A DNA stretch of 24,669 nt from NCBI GenBank assembly GCA_937927975.1, contig CALEZT010000185.1, forward strand, positions 1-24,669, in the 5' to 3' direction. Each line of letters opens with the position of its first letter. The stretch's first letter is position 1. Source of the stretch: an uncultured Phycisphaerales bacterium. GTDB taxonomy: Bacteria; Planctomycetota; Phycisphaerae; Sedimentisphaerales; Anaerobacaceae. The position numbers and the translations under genes are program-made. The notes under the pieces were generated by a model, which worked only from the letters and a program-made list of their open reading frames with translations, ran no database searches and was not told the origin of the DNA. Of the stretch, positions 8,224 through 15,948 are shown in pieces.

Positions 8224-9540
8224 TCAGCCCTGAACCACCTCCACCTTCTCCGGGCGGAGGCGTTCGAGCTCGGGGATCTGGTTCTTGCCCATCCGAACCT
8301 CGATGATCGCCTGGCCGTCGTCGTATTGCTCGCTGAGGATCTGGCCGTAGGTGCGGAGGAAGCTTTGCACCTTGCCGTTGGCGCTGGCGGTCGTGATCCG
8401 CAGGACCATCTCGCGGCCCCTGTAATGCTCGGTCACCCTGCGGGCCAGATCGCCCAGGCCCAGACTGGTCTTGGCCGAGATCGTAACCGCGTCGGGATGC
8501 ATCGTCTGGAGGATCTCCAGCGGGCTGGCGTCGGTGATCGCATCGGCCTTGTTGAACGCCATCAGGACGGGCTTCTCGCTGCAGCCGATCTCCGCCAGAA
8601 CCGCGTCGACCGACTCGATCTGAGAGAGCACCTCGGGATTCGACACGTCGACCACATGCAGCAAGAGGTCCGCGAACACCGCCTCTTCGAGCGTGGCCTT
8701 GAACGACGCGACGAGCTGGTGCGGCAAGTCCCGCACGAAGCCGACCGTGTCGCTGAGCAGCACCTCGACGCCGCGCGACGGCGCCCACTTGCGAGTCTTG
8801 GTGTCCAGGGTCGCAAAGAGCCGGTCCTCGACGAACGTCCCGGCGTCGGTCAGCGCGTTGAGCAGGGTGCTCTTGCCGGCGTTGGTGTAGCCGACGATGC
8901 AGACCTGGAAGAAATCCTTGCGGCCCTTGATCTCGCGGAGCTTGCGGCGGTCGAGGCCTTCGAGCTCGCGCCGCAGTTCGGTAATCCGCTTACTGACGAT
9001 TCGCCGGTCGATTTCCAACTGCTGCTCGCCGGGCCCGCGCACGCCGATGGCGCCGACCGCGCCGGCAGTCCCCCCGCCGGCCGCGCCGGTCACGGTGTCC
9101 AGGTGCGACCACATCCGCGTCAGCCGGGGATAGGTGTACTGAAGCTGGGCCAGCTCCACCTGCAACTTGGCCTGCCGGGTCTGCGCCCGGGTGGCGAAGA
9201 TATCGAGGATCAGCTCGCTGCGGTCCACCACCTTGGTCTGCGTGGCGGTCTCCAACTCGCGAATTTGTCCCGGCGAAAGGTCATTATCAAAAATGATGAC
9301 ATTGGCCTGATACTTCTTGACCCGTCCGCCAAGCTGGTCGGCTTTGCCCTTGCCGATATAGGTCGAAGGATTGATCGTGCGGATCTTCTGCTTGAACCGA
9401 TCGACGACGACTGCCCCGGCACTTTCAGCCAGCGAGGTCAGCTCGGCCAGATTGTCGTATGTGCCGTGATTGGGCAATATCGCGGCCACTAGAATGGCCC
9501 GCTCCTTTTTCACTCTGAGCGTCTCACGAAGCTTCTCCAA
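8224..9540 (-). CDS. hflX: Ribosome-associated GTPase HflX
   Basis: HflX is a cytoplasmic GTPase that splits or rescues stalled ribosomes. Visible are the N-terminal HflX domain (TINPSTYIGKGKADQL, IIFDNDLSPGQIRELE, DRSELILDIFATRAQTRQAKLQVELAQL), the Gly-rich GxRGPGE(Q/T)QLE-type linker (GVRGPGEQQLEIDRR), and the GTPase boxes G1 GYTNAGKST, G3 DTVGF and G4 NKAD. About 438 residues from the chosen start matches the family. No ATG fits the expected N-terminus; I chose TTG 9538-9540 because a full GGAGGT lies about 10 bases upstream. A GTG some 8 codons later is an alternative. The open frame runs to 9669, but that extension does not look like HflX. Confidence 0.93.
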   Translation of the reverse strand: MEKLRETLRVKKERAILVAAILPNHGTYDNLAELTSLAESAGAVVVDRFKQKIRTINPSTYIGKGKADQLGGRVKKYQANVIIFDNDLSPGQIRELETATQTKVVDRSELILDIFATRAQTRQAKLQVELAQLQYTYPRLTRMWSHLDTVTGAAGGGTAGAVGAIGVRGPGEQQLEIDRRIVSKRITELRRELEGLDRRKLREIKGRKDFFQVCIVGYTNAGKSTLLNALTDAGTFVEDRLFATLDTKTRKWAPSRGVEVLLSDTVGFVRDLPHQLVASFKATLEEAVFADLLLHVVDVSNPEVLSQIESVDAVLAEIGCSEKPVLMAFNKADAITDASPLEILQTMHPDAVTISAKTSLGLGDLARRVTEHYRGREMVLRITTASANGKVQSFLRTYGQILSEQYDDGQAIIEVRMGKNQIPELERLRPEKVEVVQG

Positions 9541-9584
9541 CGATGCCTGTACCTCCAAACGATGGCGACAATGACTCAACCAAC

Positions 9585-9605
9585 CTTGTCGGAACAGCCG
9601 ACAAG
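9585..9605 (-). promoter_or_regulatory. Perfect stem-loop in the hflX leader
   Basis: CTTGTCGG (9585-9592) and CCGACAAG (9598-9605) form a perfect 8-bp stem with a 5-base loop, about 45 bases upstream of the proposed hflX start. It lies in the hflX leader if transcription starts further upstream. It could equally be a protein-binding palindrome; the sequence does not decide. Confidence 0.4.
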
Positions 9606-9698
9606 ATCCACGGAACCGATCCACGACGGTCCACGATAAGAAGGATACCCCTTCGGCCGCAGATTTCACGAAAAATATCGCAGAGCGTTTTTTGGGAC

Positions 9699-9727
9699 TT
9701 GAAATGGAACCGACAGCTCGCTAAGCT
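9699..9727 (+). promoter_or_regulatory. Candidate promoter for rpsU
   Basis: TTGAAA (9699-9704) and TAAGCT (9722-9727) are separated by 17 bases. The -35 matches consensus at 5 of 6 positions; the -10 is weaker. It would give an 80-base leader before rpsU. Confidence 0.3.
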
Positions 9728-9811
9728 GTAGGTTTTCCGCTCTGCAACATGCATAGCTACGTCTTGCAGTCGCGAGTGTTTCGGATCGAGTCAGGCTTTT
9801 AAGGAGTACAC

Positions 9812-9988
9812 ATGCTCAAAGTAAAGATGCGATCAGGCGAGTCCGTGCAGCAGATGATCCGGCGTTTCAAGAAGCTCTGCGAAAAAGAGGGATTGATTCG
9901 CGATATGAAACGGACCGCCTACTACGAGAAGCCCTCCGAGAGGGAACGCCGACGCATGCGGAAGGCACAGCGGATCGTCCGGCACTGA
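9812..9988 (+). CDS. rpsU: Small ribosomal subunit protein bS21
   Basis: The gene encodes 58 residues: MLKVKMRSGESVQQMIRRFK, then a stretch with CEKEGLIRDMKRTAYYEKPSERERRR and a basic tail. This is the full-length S21 pattern (short beta start, two basic helices). S21 sits near the 30S anti-Shine-Dalgarno region and helps initiation. An excellent ribosome site, AAGGAG (9801-9806), lies 5 bases before the ATG. It is monocistronic, with a strong terminator 34 bases after the stop, and divergent from hflX. Confidence 0.95.
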   Translation: MLKVKMRSGESVQQMIRRFKKLCEKEGLIRDMKRTAYYEKPSERERRRMRKAQRIVRH

Positions 9989-10021
9989 GCCGCCGGACCC
10001 CGCTTCGAGCATAACTCCAGC

Positions 10022-10058
10022 ACAAGCAAGCACTTGTAGCGTACGCTTGCTTGTTTTG
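10022..10058 (+). terminator. Rho-independent terminator of rpsU
   Basis: ACAAGCAAGC (10022-10031) and GCTTGCTTGT (10045-10054) form a perfect 10-bp stem around a 13-base loop, running into TTTT (10054-10057). It sits 34 bases past the rpsU stop. Confidence 0.85.
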
Positions 10059-10207
10059 TCGCATTTCGCAGACTGCATCGCAGCACCGTTCAAGCAGGAC
10101 CGGCCGGAGAGGTCCTGACCATCCCGGCGGGAAACCTGGAACGAATCCGAAGCACGAGTCTCAGAATACCAAAGGCCGCTGTCGCCCAATCGACCGCGGC
10201 CTTTTTT
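10059..10207 (+). ncRNA. Possible small structured RNA ending in its own terminator
   Basis: Between the rpsU terminator and a second T-run terminator lie about 110 bases without a reading frame. They contain a perfect 7-bp hairpin (CAGGACC 10095-10101, loop, GGTCCTG 10111-10117). I do not recognise a known RNA family. A second terminator with no gene before it is the reason to suspect a transcript. The 5' end is not defined and no clear promoter is visible. Confidence 0.22.
10171..10207 (+). terminator. Rho-independent terminator
   Basis: AAGGCCGC (10172-10179) pairs with GCGGCCTT (10196-10203) around a 16-base loop, followed by a run of six T (10202-10207). It is a strong intrinsic terminator on the plus strand with no protein gene between it and the rpsU terminator. 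Confidence 0.8.
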
Positions 10208-10273
10208 CGTCTTGCCCCCTCGTCCTGAATCAGGCCCCCAAGAACGCCATAACTATTGAATTAAAAAGGATTT

Positions 10274-10363
10274 GTCGTCCTGAGGCAAAGCCGAAGGACC
10301 TGGGCGCCGGATGGGAGGTTTCTCTCGGTCGCAGGCCAGATCCTGCACTTCGTTCAGGATGAC
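10274..10363. repeat. Imperfect palindromic repeat of the CCTGA...GAAGGA type
   Basis: The arms GTCGTCCTGAGGCAAAG..CGAAGGACCTGG and CCAGATCCTGCACTTCGTTC..AGGATGAC are imperfectly complementary. They resemble the well-known interspersed bacterial repeats of the form TCCTGAG-CGAAG-GGATCTG that fold into a long hairpin. It lies just past the 3' end of the GH30-like gene and could act as its transcript end. Confidence 0.6.
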
Positions 10364-10391
10364 AAGAAACCGAGCTCGACGCCCCCCTGCC

Positions 10392-11864
10392 TCACTGGGC
10401 CAGGAACGTCGTCGCCGACTGGGCTGGGGCGTTGAAAACGATCATGTCGTTCTCCAGCGTGGCCCTGCCCACCTGCTCGCAGCGGTCCTTCTCGTCGGTG
10501 GTCCTGAAGACCTCGAAGGAGTCGCTGCCGGCCCCTGCCACCTTGACCGCGATCTTCTTGTCCTTGCCGAGATTGGCCACGACGAAGGCATCGGGATGCC
10601 TCGTCCCGTTGCGGGCAAAACCGATCACCGCGACCTCCGAATCCATGGCGAACGCCTTGGCCACCGCCATGCCCGGCTGGCCCGCCCGCGTGAGCTGCTT
10701 GAAGTAATAATAGCCGCGAAGGACTTCGTAGGAACCGTCCTCGGACACGCGGAACGCGGTGCCGGGGTTCGGATCGCCGCCGACCCACTTGGCGGGCCGT
10801 TGGATGCAGGCCCAGGGGATGATCCCGTTGACTTTGGCGGTGTAGATGTTGCCGTGCATCTCCTTGACGTTGGCGGCGTCCATCCTGCTCCAGCTCGTGG
10901 ACGTCACCCAGGCGCGCAACTCCGGCCGTTTCTCGCGGAGGATGTCCGTGCCCAGGCTGCGATGCTCGCCGAACCAGCGGCCGTAGGCGCCGCCGTAGAA
11001 ACCGTGCGAGGTGATCAGGCCCAGGCTCGCCAGGGCGCCGGGGTCGTCGGCGATCGCGTCCGCGTAGCCCCACGCGCTGAAGCGGTACCAGTTCGTGCAC
11101 TCGCCCGGCGTGACGCCGACGTCGGTCAGGCCCGCTTCGTCGAGCATCGGCCGTACGATGCGAAGGAAGTCCGCCACCTGCTCCGGCGGCCAGAACAGAT
11201 TGTAATCGTGGCCGGTGCCGATATTGCCGCTGGCGCCGTCGGCGGGCCAGCGGAGCCAGTCCTCGCCTTCGTTGTGCAGCGAGAGGTACCGCACGGGCAG
11301 CCCCTCCTCCTCGCGGAGGTAGCGGACCCAGTCGACCATGTACCGAGCCAGATCGTACTTGCGAGCGGGGTCGAGATCGCGACCACGCATGAACTTCTGC
11401 TTCGTCGCCCAGGCAGGCGGGCCATAGAGCGTCGTGAGGATCGTCAGGTCTTGGCCCCGGCTGCGAGTTCGCTTGAGCCCTTCGCGCGCGAAGTACCGCA
11501 TCCAGCGAGTGGTGGTCTCGTGGTCGAACGGCCCGCCCGGCTGGGCCTGATGAAACGGATCGAGGAACATCTTGACCAGCGCGGGTCTGAGGCCGTCGTC
11601 GCCAAAGACCATCTCGACGATCTGCTGACGCTGGTTCTCCGTCAGCAGGCTGAACCCGCCATATTCCTGCGGGTCCTTCGTGTAGTCGACGGATTGAGCG
11701 ACTTCGACGTAGTTGACGCCGAACCCGTCCCAGATGCGAACGTGCTTGGCGAAGTCCACCTCCGCCCGCACCGCGGTGAAATCCTGCGTCTGCCCGAACG
11801 CGGCGCACGCGAGCGCCGCCGAGAGGCCCATCACGACCCATAGGAGACGATCTGACGTTTTCAT
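10392..11864 (-). CDS. Secreted GH30-like glycoside hydrolase (COG5520-like), nucleophile position substituted
   Basis: The protein has 490 residues, with a Sec signal peptide (MKTSDRLLWVVMGLSAALACAAFG). GH30-like landmarks follow in order: the start strand WDGFGVNYVEV; LTTLYGPPAWATKQKFMRG, matching the SPPaWMK segment; the acid/base strand YLSLHNEGED, with E199 at the NE position of QNEP; SHGFYGG; then WVTSTSW (319-325), where active GH30 enzymes have W.TE, so the nucleophile position appears to be S322. A C-terminal beta domain ends the protein. ATG 11862-11864 is chosen for the AAGGAGG just upstream. Divergent from the enolase-superfamily gene. Likely extracellular or periplasmic polysaccharide binding or cleavage; substrate unknown. 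The GH30 call is by motif resemblance only. Confidence 0.75.
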   Translation of the reverse strand: MKTSDRLLWVVMGLSAALACAAFGQTQDFTAVRAEVDFAKHVRIWDGFGVNYVEVAQSVDYTKDPQEYGGFSLLTENQRQQIVEMVFGDDGLRPALVKMFLDPFHQAQPGGPFDHETTTRWMRYFAREGLKRTRSRGQDLTILTTLYGPPAWATKQKFMRGRDLDPARKYDLARYMVDWVRYLREEEGLPVRYLSLHNEGEDWLRWPADGASGNIGTGHDYNLFWPPEQVADFLRIVRPMLDEAGLTDVGVTPGECTNWYRFSAWGYADAIADDPGALASLGLITSHGFYGGAYGRWFGEHRSLGTDILREKRPELRAWVTSTSWSRMDAANVKEMHGNIYTAKVNGIIPWACIQRPAKWVGGDPNPGTAFRVSEDGSYEVLRGYYYFKQLTRAGQPGMAVAKAFAMDSEVAVIGFARNGTRHPDAFVVANLGKDKKIAVKVAGAGSDSFEVFRTTDEKDRCEQVGRATLENDMIVFNAPAQSATTFLAQ

Positions 11865-11897
11865 TTCATCCTCCTTACAATCGATGCCCACCCACCA

Positions 11898-11956
11898 TAC
11901 CCACCCGAGCCTCCAATCTCCACTTTTTCCGTTGTTCCTGTGTCGCCGGGTGGGTA
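11898..11956. promoter_or_regulatory. 10-bp perfect inverted repeat between divergent genes
   Basis: TACCCACCCG (11898-11907) and CGGGTGGGTA (11947-11956) are perfect inverted repeats, 39 bases apart, in the region shared by the GH30-like and enolase-superfamily genes. The right arm overlaps a weak promoter candidate (TTGTTC 11932-11937, TAGATT 11955-11960). This fits two half-sites for a shared regulator. Confidence 0.35.
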
Positions 11957-11988
11957 GATTATGATGCACGCATGAAGGATGATCCACT

Positions 11989-13239
11989 ATGAAAACCACA
12001 CGTCGTGCATTTTTGGCGACTGCCCTTGGAACGGGCCTTTCCGCCTCCGGCCGCCTGACGGCCGCGGAACGCTCCGGGCCGGATAAGGCCGCACTCGATC
12101 GGATTCTGGCCGAGCCCGTCCTGCGCCGCGAGTTGCTCAAGTCGCCTGTGAAGATCGAGAGCCTGGAATTGCTGCGGGACGGTGCGAAATTCCTCGTTCG
12201 CGCCCGCTCCGCCGACGGCGCCGAGAGCGTCACGGTTCCCAACAACTCCCGCCTGCTCGACGTGTATCCGATGTACCTCAAGCGGGTCGCGCCCTTCTTC
12301 GTCGGCAAGGACGCACGCGACCTCGAATCGCTGCTTGCGGAACTCTACCGCGACCAGAGCAACTACAAATTCCAGGGCCTGGCGTTCTGGGTCTGTGTCG
12401 CGACGGTGGAAATGGCGCTGCTGGACCTCATGGGACAGATCGCCGGCGTACCTATCGGCGAATTGCTGGGCACGGTCCGTCGCAGGGACATCGGCGTCTA
12501 CCGCGCCAGCGGCAATCGGGGCAACAAGCCCGAAGCGGAGATCGAGTACCTCAAGCGGATCGTGGCCGAGACCGGCGCCAAGGCCGTCAAGTTCCGCCTG
12601 GGCGGACGAATGAGCAAGAACGCCGATTCGCTCCCCGGTCGCAGCGAGGCGTTGATTCCGCTCGTCCGGAAGGCCTTCGGAGACGCCATGACGCTCTACG
12701 CGGACTCGAACAGTTCGTACGACGTGCCCAACGCCATCCGCATCGGCCGACTGATGGAGGAGCACCAGTACGCGATGTTCGAGGAGCCCTGCGAGTTCGA
12801 CGACCTGTGGGCGACGAAGGAGGTCAGCGACGCCCTGACGATCCCGGTCGGCCTGGGCGAGCAGGAATTCAGCATGCGCCGTTTCCAGTGGGTGATTGAG
12901 AATCGAGCCGCGGACATCATCCAGCCGGACCTGCACTATTTCGGAGGCTACATCCGCTGCACGAAGGTGGCCCGCATGGCCGCAGCGGCGGGAATGCCCT
13001 GCACGCTGCACCTTTCCGAGTTCGGCTTCGCCTACCTGAACGTCCTGCACTTTGCGTCGTACGTCGCAGACCCAGGCCCGTTCCAGGAGTTCAAAGGCGA
13101 AACAGGCATTCCGTTCACGTGCGACACGTCGCCCCTGACCTGCAAAGCCGGCGTCGTGCGCTGTCCCTCCGGTCCCGGTTTCGGAATCCGGATCGACCCT
13201 GACTACGTGACGCGATTCAAGCCGGTGAAGGACATCTGA
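11989..13239 (+). CDS. Tat-tagged enolase-superfamily (mandelate racemase/muconate lactonizing-like) protein
   Basis: The protein has 416 residues. It starts MKTTRRAFLATALGTG, a twin-arginine signal. An N-terminal capping domain (about 50-180) is followed by the barrel: KFR (K201-F-R203) at the KxK base position, metal ligands D239 (YADSNSS), E265/E266 (FEEP) and E291 (GLGEQE), and H341 near the end (CTLHLSEFG). These are the marks of sugar-acid dehydratases and racemases that abstract a proton alpha to a carboxylate using Mg2+. The exact substrate cannot be read. An AAGGA lies about 10 bases before the ATG. Export through Tat would be unusual, since most characterised relatives are cytoplasmic. 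It is convergent with the fucose-isomerase-like gene. Confidence 0.87.
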   Translation: MKTTRRAFLATALGTGLSASGRLTAAERSGPDKAALDRILAEPVLRRELLKSPVKIESLELLRDGAKFLVRARSADGAESVTVPNNSRLLDVYPMYLKRVAPFFVGKDARDLESLLAELYRDQSNYKFQGLAFWVCVATVEMALLDLMGQIAGVPIGELLGTVRRRDIGVYRASGNRGNKPEAEIEYLKRIVAETGAKAVKFRLGGRMSKNADSLPGRSEALIPLVRKAFGDAMTLYADSNSSYDVPNAIRIGRLMEEHQYAMFEEPCEFDDLWATKEVSDALTIPVGLGEQEFSMRRFQWVIENRAADIIQPDLHYFGGYIRCTKVARMAAAAGMPCTLHLSEFGFAYLNVLHFASYVADPGPFQEFKGETGIPFTCDTSPLTCKAGVVRCPSGPGFGIRIDPDYVTRFKPVKDI

Positions 13240-13285
13240 CGCCCGGTCCCATCCGTCCGATTCGTCCCATCGGTCCCATTCTTCT

Positions 13286-14743
13286 CTACACGACCTGGGC
13301 CGTGAACCCGCAGAGCTGGCAGAAGTCGCGGATCTGCTCCTTGTAGTCGCCGTAGAAGAAGATCTGGTGAAAGCCCGGGAAGCTCAGGACCTCCTGATGC
13401 CCGTCGAATTTCACCTTCACCGACACGACGCACCCGCCGCTGGGCGGCACTTCCTTGTTCTCCGTCACGGTCCCCGCGGAGACCAGGACCGTGGAGGACG
13501 TCTGCCCGCTGCCCGGCAGCAGATCGATGCTGGTCACCCGCTGCCCTTTCCGCCAGACCGTTCGCGGCACCGCGTCGCGGTTGCCGTGGTGGTGCTTGAT
13601 GTCGAAGGGCTCGGGCGGCGCACCGTAGCCGTTCAGTCGCGTCGGGCACGAGCAGTGGGCCCCGATGATCGTGTCGTCCGCGGTGTCGGCCACCGGGTCC
13701 TGCTGAAAACCCGGACGGTCGAACAGGTAGTGCGTCATCACCAGCGACGCGACCGCGCCGACGTCGGCCTCGCAGGCGGCCGGGATGCCATCGTCGTTCA
13801 TCCGCGACCACGCGATGCACGGCAGGCTCACATCGATCTTGCCCAGGGCGCCGAGGCAGTCCATCGTGATCGCGTCGCCGCCCTCACGTTCGAGGATGCG
13901 GCCGGCGACGTAGTAGCTCTTGAGCCCGTTGATGACATCCTGCTGTGTGGCGTCGATCCGCTTTCTCGCACGTCGCATGTATTCATCCGCCATGGCGACG
14001 ATGTCTTCGCTGTCCGGCGTCCTGCGGTATTCCTCGATGAACGACGAAGCGGGGATGCGACGCAGCGTGATGCCGGTGTCGGCCAGCGTCGAGTCGTATC
14101 GCTTGTCGCCCTGGATCACGACGCAGCAGGTCCGCCGCATCTTGGCTGCGGCGCAGAGCATCTTCATGCCGTAAGCCGCCTGACGATAATCGTCGGTCGA
14201 GTAGACCACGCAGCCGGGCCTCGCCGCCAGATCGACGGTGTTGGTCGTGAACGACGAGCCCAGGGGCGAATACACGATCGAAGGGATCCTGCTCTCGGCC
14301 ACCTTCCTCGCAGTCGGCCAGGCGTGCTGCTGACGGTCCAGCATGACCAGCACGAGGCCGTCGGCCTTGGCTGCTTCCGCCTGGGCGATCCACTCTTGCC
14401 CTTCGGCCAGACTGTACAGGGGTTTCGACCGCAGGTTGAGATCGGCTCCGAGCAGCGATGCGGTTTCGACCATCTTGTCCGCGTACATGCCGCGAGCCTT
14501 CTCGCCGTCGTAGACCGCGCCGGGCCAGAGCATGCCGTAGTCGCCTTCCCGCCGAACAAAGGCTGCCCAGAGCGCGGGCCTGTACTTCGCGGCCGGTCCG
14601 CACTGGCGGATCGGCGTCACCCCCGACCGCTGGCGTCTCATCGAAGAACACCCCGCCAGAAACACCGCGGACCCCACCAGAAACTCGCGTCGGCTCACGC
14701 ACCCATGCTCGTGACAATGCAGCGGACATCTTCCAGCAGTCAT
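13286..14743 (-). CDS. Tat/lipobox-bearing L-fucose/arabinose isomerase-like protein
   Basis: The protein has 485 residues. The N-terminus carries SRREFLVGSAVFLAGC: a twin-arginine motif running straight into a lipobox (LAGC), so it is probably a Tat-exported lipoprotein. The body follows the FucI/AraA plan: an N-terminal Rossmann-like half (LVLVMLDRQQHAWPTAR) and a central domain with ITMDCLGAL (D295) and NDDGIPAACEADVGA (E325), matching the metal-binding Asp and Glu of fucose isomerases. A C-terminal beta domain follows. An AGGAGGT lies just before ATG 14741-14743. Sugar isomerases are normally cytoplasmic, so this may be a binding or repurposed member. Divergent from the beta-propeller gene. 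Confidence 0.82.
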   Translation of the reverse strand: MTAGRCPLHCHEHGCVSRREFLVGSAVFLAGCSSMRRQRSGVTPIRQCGPAAKYRPALWAAFVRREGDYGMLWPGAVYDGEKARGMYADKMVETASLLGADLNLRSKPLYSLAEGQEWIAQAEAAKADGLVLVMLDRQQHAWPTARKVAESRIPSIVYSPLGSSFTTNTVDLAARPGCVVYSTDDYRQAAYGMKMLCAAAKMRRTCCVVIQGDKRYDSTLADTGITLRRIPASSFIEEYRRTPDSEDIVAMADEYMRRARKRIDATQQDVINGLKSYYVAGRILEREGGDAITMDCLGALGKIDVSLPCIAWSRMNDDGIPAACEADVGAVASLVMTHYLFDRPGFQQDPVADTADDTIIGAHCSCPTRLNGYGAPPEPFDIKHHHGNRDAVPRTVWRKGQRVTSIDLLPGSGQTSSTVLVSAGTVTENKEVPPSGGCVVSVKVKFDGHQEVLSFPGFHQIFFYGDYKEQIRDFCQLCGFTAQVV

Positions 14744-14771
14744 GGCGACCTCCTGCAATCGAAGGACCGAA

Positions 14772-14851
14772 ATCGTGGACGACTCACACACCGGTATGGT
14801 AAAGCCCGCGACAGGCAAGTTCAAGGGCCTGCCTTGGAAAGATCGTGGACG
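14772..14851. promoter_or_regulatory. 10-base direct repeats in a divergent promoter region
   Basis: ATCGTGGACG occurs at 14772-14781 and 14842-14851, exactly 70 bases apart, in the 137-base gap between the divergent isomerase-like and beta-propeller genes. This could be a pair of operator half-sites or chance. Confidence 0.2.
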
Positions 14852-14880
14852 CGGCGGCTCCCTTATGCTATGACACCGGC

Positions 14881-15921
14881 ATGAGAACGCAACATCTGCT
14901 GCCATATGTCGTGATCGTCATCGCAATAACCGCCGCTGTCGAAGCCAACGTCCCGGCGGGTTTGCCGATCTTCAAACACCACTCGATCGTGCTCGACTAC
15001 AAGGACCTCAAGTACAATCCCTGCAACGACGTCATCATCCCCAGCGTGATCGGCGCCGAGCGCCTCGCCAAACCGCTGGGCAAATACTACCTCTACTACG
15101 CTCCCCACAACGCCCCCGGCGGCATCTGCCTGGCCTACGCCGACCGCCTCGAAGACCCCTGGAAGGAATACGAGGCCAACCCGATCATCCGCAAGGACTG
15201 GGCCCCGCACCACCGCGTCTCGCACGTCTCGGGACCGGAGGCCGTCTGGATCGAGGAAGAGAAGAAGCTCTTTCTCTACTATCACGGCGAGAACGACATC
15301 ACGCGGCTTGCCTCCAGCGACAACGGCATCGACTTTCAGTACGAAGGCGTCGCGGTCACCGCGGCCATGTTTGACCGGAACAGCGAGGCCTCCTACGCCA
15401 GGGTCTTTCGCTACGCCCTGCCCGGCCGGGACAATCGCTGGATCATGCTGCTGATGGGCAACTGCCAGGGCACGCGGAACATCTACATCGCGTCGTCAAA
15501 GGACGGTCGCACGTGGGAGCCCCGCCGCGAACCCCTGCTGACCCCGCCGCCGGGGACCAGCCAGGTCGCCCAGGCATGGTACCTGCCCTGGCAAGGCAGG
15601 CAATATCTCATCTATCACGCCCACGAAGCAAAGAACGAAACCTACGCCTCCCTGCACATCAGCGAGGTCGATGCGGCCTTCGAGCAAACGAAACATCTTG
15701 GCGTCTTCTACGACCGCAAGTCCGTCTCTCCGGACAACGTGGCCCAGATGAGCCCGTGCCTCGTCGGCGAAGACGGCCAGCGTGTCGAAGGCATCCTGCC
15801 TTCGGTGGATGGCAAAGACGCGGGCGGGACGCCCACGCCACGCAACCGGCTCTACCTCTTCACCAACGTCGGTCCGCGCCTGAATCAGAAGATCGCGTTG
15901 GCCATTGCGGACACTCCATAA
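14881..15921 (+). CDS. Secreted beta-propeller glycosidase-like protein (GH43/GH32 clan-like)
   Basis: The protein has 346 residues. It starts with a Sec signal peptide (MRTQHLLPYVVIVIAITAAVEA), then shows repeated blade patterns typical of five-bladed propeller glycosidases: YYLYYAPHNAPGGICLAYAD, VSGPEAVWIEEEKKLFLYYHG, ITRLASSDNGIDF, IYIASSKDGRTW and YLIYHAHEA. Acidic residues in N.CNDVIIPS and SGPEAVW could be catalytic, but I cannot assign them. The start at 14881 is chosen because the signal peptide begins there; a start 12 codons earlier adds only polar residues. It belongs to the carbohydrate island and is probably extracytoplasmic. It could also be a non-catalytic propeller. Confidence 0.7.
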   Translation: MRTQHLLPYVVIVIAITAAVEANVPAGLPIFKHHSIVLDYKDLKYNPCNDVIIPSVIGAERLAKPLGKYYLYYAPHNAPGGICLAYADRLEDPWKEYEANPIIRKDWAPHHRVSHVSGPEAVWIEEEKKLFLYYHGENDITRLASSDNGIDFQYEGVAVTAAMFDRNSEASYARVFRYALPGRDNRWIMLLMGNCQGTRNIYIASSKDGRTWEPRREPLLTPPPGTSQVAQAWYLPWQGRQYLIYHAHEAKNETYASLHISEVDAAFEQTKHLGVFYDRKSVSPDNVAQMSPCLVGEDGQRVEGILPSVDGKDAGGTPTPRNRLYLFTNVGPRLNQKIALAIADTP

Positions 15922-15948
15922 TACGCTGGCCATCCTGATCCAGTGAAT

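Larger units (their letters stand above)
9989..10391. other. Gap with two terminators and a hairpin repeat
   Basis: No protein gene is seen in these roughly 400 bases. They contain the rpsU terminator, a possible structured RNA (10059-10170), a second intrinsic terminator (10171-10207) and a palindromic repeat (10274-10363). Confidence 0.6.

Noticed and set aside
10311..11843. Plus-strand open frame of 510 codons
   Set aside because: It is antisense to the GH30-like gene, which has a signal peptide, ribosome site and family motifs.
13367..14884. Plus-strand open frame of 505 codons
   Set aside because: It is antisense to the fucose-isomerase-like gene; composition is shadow-like (His/Arg/Asp-rich).
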